Below are positions 10,102-14,424 of a stretch of DNA of 14,424 nt, piece by piece. The notes under the pieces are model-generated. The model worked only from the letters and a program-made list of their open reading frames with translations, had not been told where the DNA came from and ran no database searches. The position numbers and the translations under genes were made by a program. Numbering within the stretch: the first letter of the stretch is position 1; every line of letters begins with the position of its first letter. The DNA is from Entrophospora sp. SA101 (Eukaryota > Glomeromycota > Glomeromycetes > Entrophosporales > Entrophosporaceae): the NCBI GenBank assembly GCA_958430865.1, contig CAUDNR010000554.1:2496-16919 (forward strand). Direction: 5' to 3'.

Positions 10102-10366
10102 TTTTTTTTTTTTGGTGGTGGCTTGGCTGATTCTTTAACAACAAAGAAATTAATCATCAATTATTCTTTTTTCTTTAGTGGTGAGTTGGTTGTTTCCTTT
10201 AACAAATAACAAAGAAATTAATTATAAATTAATCTCTTTTTTTTGGTGGTGAGTTGGTTGATTCCTTTAACAACAAAGAAATAATTATCAATTTTTTTTT
10301 TTTGGTGGAGACTTGGTTGATTCCTTTAACAACAAAGACATGGCTGATTTCTTTTAACAATAAAAA
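10102..10366. repeat. Minisatellite, four to five diverged copies
   Basis: The unit is a T-run followed by GGTGGTGAGTTGGTTGATTC, CTTTAACAACAAAGAAAT and a short AT tail. Copies start at about 10102, 10164, 10236 and 10292, with a partial one at about 10341 (TGGCTGATTTCTTTTAACAA). Spacing is 72, 62, 56 and about 49 nt, the variation coming mostly from the T-run and the AT tail. The open frame across it (10254-10436) is a by-product of the repeat and is not a gene. Confidence 0.8.
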
Positions 10367-10485
10367 AATATCCTTTTTTTCACAGTTGTGGCAAAGTATC
10401 TTTTTTATGTGTATAAAAAACTTGGTTTTGACTTAGGCATAATATGTACACATTCTTTTATCCTAAGAATTGAATAATAAAATAA

Positions 10486-10692
10486 AATCTCAATAAAATT
10501 TATAAATTCATAAAACTGGAATCTATTATTTCTATAGAAGGAGGAAGAAAAACATTTGAAACTGCAAAAAGATTCTTAGAACATCAAGAATTTGCCACAA
10601 AAAAGATGTTAAGTATGTCAGTGAATTAATAAAATATTTAAATAGTTCTGTAGATAAAGCAAAAACATCAATCCTTGTTGACAGAATTTATT
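10486..10692 (+). pseudogene. Frameshifted relic, possibly Tigger-like transposase C-terminus
   Basis: One frame (10486-10629) includes IEGGRKTFETAKRFLEHQEF. Near a poly-A run at about 10601-10607 a one-base shift gives KKDVKYVSELIKYLNSSVDK and ends ILVDRIY at TGA 10690-10692. The helical, charged pattern and its position just upstream of a TA-flanked transposon end (10828) fit the C-terminal region of pogo/Tigger-type transposases, where a conserved helix of the type 'EA.KALETVR.FLEQQE' is usual. No catalytic part is present. The assignment is inference. Confidence 0.45.
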
Positions 10693-10744
10693 GATATTAA
10701 TATTGAATAAAATTTTTATTTTTAAATTAAAAGTCATGTGAAAT

Positions 10745-10830
10745 GATCACTGCTTGAGATATATCCCACCTCAGTTATATCCCACAAAAGCACCAATACA
10801 AATGGGGGATATAAAAGAGGTATGACTGTA
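10745..10830. mobile_element. Transposon end with CAGTCATACCTC terminus and TA flank
   Basis: GAGGTATGACTG at 10817-10828, read outward-in on the minus strand as CAGTCATACCTC, is followed by TA. This is the look of a Tc1-mariner (pogo/Tigger) terminal repeat with its TA target. A related inverted copy lies inside: ACCTCAGTTATATCCCAC (10768-10785) against the complement of 10803-10821 (ACCTCTTTTATATCCCCCA). ATATCCCAC also occurs twice in tandem. The opposite end of the element was not found, so this is a terminal remnant or a small folded element. Confidence 0.6.
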
Positions 10831-10997
10831 TATCACAAATAATCATCGCATTTTTGATACAATCAAATTTCTATTACAAATTCTTTAAATAGATAACAAA
10901 CATTTAAGGAAGGGATAAAAATAATACAAAAATAAATAAGCTTTCTTTAACAAATCATTCATATATATATATCTTATCAAAAACAAACAAGTGTCAT

Positions 10998-13004
10998 ATG
11001 AAAACTTCTAATTCTTTACCAAATTTTACTCCAGATTTGGATAAATCGTATGAGATTGTTAATCCTGTTGAAAATAAAATAATTCAAAAAAGTTTTATTG
11101 ACGAGGAGGATGAAGATGATAATTTATCATCAGGTAAAGATTATAAAATTATTTTTTAAAATTTTACATAACATTTAGCAAAATATTTATACAATATTTT
11201 TAATAATCAAATATTGATAATAAAAGATGATGATTTGTCTACTACCTCATCTGAATCAAGTGATTACACTGGAAAATTAATAGAGGGTAATAAAGCTGAT
11301 ACCCCTTCTCAGAGGATAGCCAAAGTTCGCGACTTTAAACGAAAAAACATTTCATCACTTACTTCATTCCGTGTTATATATATGGGAGAAGATGTACCAA
11401 ATACTTGTAAACATGGTGTATTCTCTAAATTATGTGAAAGTCTTGGTCAATATTTTTTGGATGAAGTAAAAAAACCAATAACACAAGAAATCAGCGATGA
11501 AAAACGTTATGTATTATGCCCTGCAACAAATCTACCTATGCCTAATAATACTGTTTATGAATATTATACAGATAGTGGGGTATCTGTTTATGAAATTGAT
11601 CTTACTAATAAATCATTGACAGAAGCAAAAGATAATTTATTTAAAACCCATTTCAAGATTGACAGTATAGATGACGATGATGGTGATGGCAATGATGGTG
11701 AAGAGGATGAATCATCTAATCAACATTTATTTGACCTATGTGTGGTATTTATACCACCAGATTTAGCTCGCTTTCCTTCTTTTCTTATTAAAACAATGCA
11801 AGAACTACAAAAATTTGTAACCTTATTACCTATAATTAGTTTGTACGGTCAAGAGTTAATATTTAATCATGAAAAGGATCAAAAACGTAAAGATATATTA
11901 AGGCATTTAGAAAACAATAAAATAGAAATGTTTGTATGGAGAGCTGATAATATGGCTGAGGATTTAGACAAGAAGGGAAAACCAACTGGCAAATTTATTG
12001 AAACAAATTATTCAAACAAACTATTAACAATTGATGATTTCTCAATGTTAAGTTCAGAAAAAGTTTACCATGATATGCAAATATTAAGAGCTCGTGCAAT
12101 TCAATTCAGAAAAGAGCATAAATCAATGGCTGAGTTAAAAAAACGTAGCAAAAGAATAGATAATAAAGTAAAATTAGGAAGGAAAATTAGTATAGTGATA
12201 ACAGCAATTTTGATAGCATATCTTTCGATATTTATTATGGCAAATTTTGCTCAGTGGACTCTAATTCCTGCTGACCTTGCTAGTTCTTTAGGAACAGTAT
12301 CTAAAGCAAATCTCGGGCATGATGATGATATCATTATCAGTAATAATCATAATATTAATGAATTTTTCTCTCAATACAAAACTTTATCAAAATACATCAG
12401 AATCTGGCAAACATCTTCCAATAAATTTGAATTTGATATCATTAAACCATTTAATAGCAAAATAACCAAAGAACTCAATGTCATTTTATATTATGATAAA
12501 CAAAAATCAATAAGAAAACAAGCAAAGATTATTGGCAAGAATCACTATTCATTTGAAATTAATGGTGAAGATAGTGCTAACAATTCTATTAAGAAAAATG
12601 GAAGTAAAATATTGATAAAAATCGTTGATAAAAATGGAGTTGTCATAAAAGAATTTGAATGGCCAAAGGATATAGAGAAACAAAATAATGATAAATCAAT
12701 AGAATTGAAAAAATTAAGTCATAAAGCTCTTAATAAAAATGAAGATAATGGCATTATTAGCAATAAAAATAATTACAATTACTTATATGGATTTGGAAGT
12801 GAGAACAGTGTTGTAAATCTAGTAACCGAAGGAATTCTAATTAATGTTAGAAAAGCTACAAGTTTAGCTGTTAATTTAACACAAGAGACTTTTCTATATA
12901 TAAGTGAAAATCTTAAATTTTGGATACCTTTTGCTTTTGAAAAAGTAAGGAACATATGGAACATTTCTGAAATTTTAGAAAATGTTAAATCATGGTTTCA
13001 GTAA
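10998..13004 (+). CDS. Unidentified single-pass membrane protein (637 aa)
   Basis: The model joins 10998-11133 and 11227-13004. Exon 1 begins at the only suitable ATG and ends TCATCAG before GTAAAG; the acceptor AAAAG at 11226 gives DDNLSSDDDLSTTSSESS. An earlier acceptor at 11178 also keeps the frame (adding 16 residues) but would make a 45-nt intron, shorter than any other here. The first ~60 residues are acidic and Ser-rich. Residues about 92-310 form a soluble domain: it opens RVIYMGEDV (94-102), has an acidic insert (191-209) and a buried-strand pattern DLCVVFIPP (215-223) followed by VTLLPIIS (about 244-251). That order faintly recalls septin-like P-loop folds, but no GxxxxGK[ST] is present. 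A Lys/Arg-rich stretch precedes one transmembrane helix (about 366-387, ISIVITAILIAYLSIFIMA), so by the positive-inside rule the N-terminus is probably cytosolic. The C-terminal part has a beta-rich segment (about 436-525), sequons NNS, NGS, NLT and NIS, and an aromatic helical end. Function unknown. Confidence 0.85.
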
Positions 13005-13464
13005 AAATCATCAGTAAGATTATTATAATTGCATATTATTTATTATTTTTTTGTATTATCATCTTATATATATTATAATAATAATTGTTGTTATTGTATT
13101 AAATACATATATTTAAAATTTTATTATTTGATATTTACATAAGAATACATAAGGAATTGTTATATATAGCTTCCTCGAAAATTAATTTTCCATTTAAGGG
13201 TAGAGTTCATGTTCATCGAAATTGTCCCACTATAAAATCTGACAACTACAGGATTATAAATTTTTTCCTTATCAATATATTGTTTAAAGTACTCAAATCA
13301 GCCACATGAATAGAAGTTTATTCAATTCATGTAATGTTCTTCTATTAGTTTTACACCAATTGTCAAATGATCACAGAGATATCTATAGTCCTTCAAACTC
13401 TATACTATATTTAATTTATTCATTATTGAAGAAGACATAAAATGATTGAAATTAACATTGTTGA
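13005..13464. other. 3' flank of the membrane-protein gene, no gene seen
   Basis: AT-rich sequence follows the TAA at 13002-13004 and should include the 3' UTR. No distinct polyadenylation arrangement or repeat stands out. Confidence 0.45.
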
Positions 13465-13822
13465 GAAGAGAAGTCTAATTTTAGAAGGATTGCTAATACT
13501 GCTAAATTAAAGGCTGAGAAGGAAGGTTATTACTATTTACATGTAAATAATACAATATGACAAGTCATTTAAAACACATAAGTCAGAAAATATCAAAACT
13601 GATTATAATAATTCTTTTATTCCAGATTTGATTGAAGAGTTACAAAATTTACAAAATGAGATAACAGAATTAAAAAAAAAAGGAAAAAGGGACCCTTACA
13701 ATGTGTTCAATAATAAAATGACAGGTAAAGTGTTTAGAATATGGGTATATATAAATAAACACACATATAAGGTTGTTTGCCAAAACCTCTTAATGACTGC
13801 CGAAACTTTGATAAACAATTAG
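13465..13822 (+). pseudogene. Frameshifted coding relic with a coiled-coil segment
   Basis: Frame one (13465-13560) reads EEKSNFRRIANTAKLKAEKE and then GYYYLHVNNTI to a TGA. Moving one base, frame two (13559 onward) continues as DKSFKTHKSENIKTDYNNSF and IPDLIEELQNLQNEITELKK, then DPYNVFNNKMTG, before running through unrelated sequence to TAG at 13822. The leucine/isoleucine spacing in the second part is a short coiled coil. A GTAAAG just after MTG (13725-13730) could once have been a splice donor, and the codons after it are probably not coding. The family is not recognised. The end overlaps a small inverted-repeat element, so the last residues derive from that insertion. Confidence 0.45.
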
Positions 13823-13909
13823 TGTGTGTGTGTGTACCTTGCCAATTGCCAAAATTTCCAAATGCGAAACTCTGCCAATTGATTTCTGGGGAAGTTTTAG
13901 CAAGCAACC
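13771..13909. mobile_element. Small imperfect inverted-repeat element (MITE-like)
   Basis: GGTTGTTTGCCAAAACCTC at 13771-13789 and the reverse complement of 13891-13909 (GGTTGCTTGCTAAAACTTC) agree at 16 of 19 positions. A second matching block follows inward on both arms (CTGCCGAAACTTTG against TTGGCAGAGTTTCG). The 139-bp element has a (GT)7 run at 13822-13835 near the centre and no coding capacity. No clear target duplication was found. Confidence 0.6.
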
Positions 13910-14424
13910 ATACATGGAAATTGTTACAATTTAGTATAAATAAATTGTGATTGTATTATTGTATTAACATTATTGACTCTTTAAATAAATCATCATCTTT
14001 GAGATTTGGACATGATTTCTCACTAATAGCAGCAATATATTTAAAAAAATTTAAATAATTGATGATTTAATAATTTATTTATATAATTATATCATTCAAA
14101 AACATTATGTCTGTTCATTTTAAATCAACTGTTGTATAAACTATTATATTTTTTAAATATAATAAATAGAGTTGATAACATTAAAACAGATATGGGCCAT
14201 TTTTTATTTTTAGGGAAATTTTTTCTTTATTAAACTTCATCCAATTAAAAATTCAAACTTGTGGATTTTCAATTATTTATACAGTGTGTAACGAAAAAAA
14301 TTGCCTTCACGAAAACTGAAATAAATTTGAAATAAATAAGGAAATACGTTGTAAATCTCAAAACACATCTTGATTTTCAATTAATTATTATCCAAATAAA
14401 CATTTTTCAAAGTAAAAATTTTGT
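13910..14424. other. AT-rich sequence, no feature seen
   Basis: No open frame, repeat or structure could be supported in this last stretch. Confidence 0.55.

Noticed and set aside
10254..10436. Plus-strand open frame of 60 codons
   Set aside because: Its repeated FNNK/LTTK words come from translating the minisatellite.
12779..12964. Minus-strand open frame of 61 codons
   Set aside because: Shadow of the C-terminal part of the membrane-protein gene on the plus strand.
1..14424. tRNA, rRNA or CRISPR-like arrays
   Set aside because: No cloverleaf with conserved T-loop, no rRNA-like GC-richer block, and no regularly spaced direct repeats with unique spacers were seen.

Overview
This is an AT-rich, intron-dense eukaryotic window (roughly three quarters A+T by eye). 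It has two protein-coding genes separated and flanked by decayed transposon debris. Short introns (61-162 nt), microexons and relics of pogo/Tigger-like (DDE_1) transposase point to an early-diverging fungus. An arbuscular mycorrhizal Glomeromycotina genome (Rhizophagus-like) is my best guess, but this is inference and no taxonomic marker is present.

Left flank (1-3499). There are no intact genes. I see a frameshifted coding relic (243-565, minus), a short hexamer repeat, a 12-bp-arm hairpin (1010-1049), a 468-bp element with terminal inverted repeats (1909-2376), and, 14 bp further on, a broken DDE_1 transposase fragment (2391-2719, plus).

Centre (3500-9090, minus). This is a complete synaptojanin-type phosphoinositide phosphatase gene. 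Splicing 29 exons by hand gives one continuous frame of 3267 nt (1088 codons plus stop). It has an N-terminal SAC domain with an intact CX5R site, a central inositol-polyphosphate 5-phosphatase domain with its catalytic motifs, and a C-terminal tail with two NPF motifs and a clathrin-box-like LIDFE. Several exons are tiny; one of 9 nt lies inside the SAC catalytic motif. A pair of acceptors 12 nt apart decides whether a SAC core strand is included.

Spacer (9091-10997). It holds an unidentified broken coding relic (9399-9894), a minisatellite with a unit of about 50-72 bp (10102-10366), a frameshifted relic that fits the C-terminus of a Tigger-like transposase (10486-10692), and a transposon end at 10828 followed by TA.

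Right gene (10998-13004, plus). It is a two-exon gene for a 637-residue single-pass membrane protein I cannot name. It has an acidic N-terminus, a soluble domain with a faint P-loop/septin-like layout but no Walker A motif, one transmembrane helix at about 366-387, and a beta-rich C-terminal region with N-glycosylation sequons.

Right flank (13005-14424). It contains a frameshifted coiled-coil coding relic (13465-13822) overlapped by a small inverted-repeat element (13771-13909). The rest is AT-rich sequence with no recognisable feature.

The two genes lie head to head about 1.9 kb apart, with transposon relics between them. Nothing in the sequence shows that they work together.
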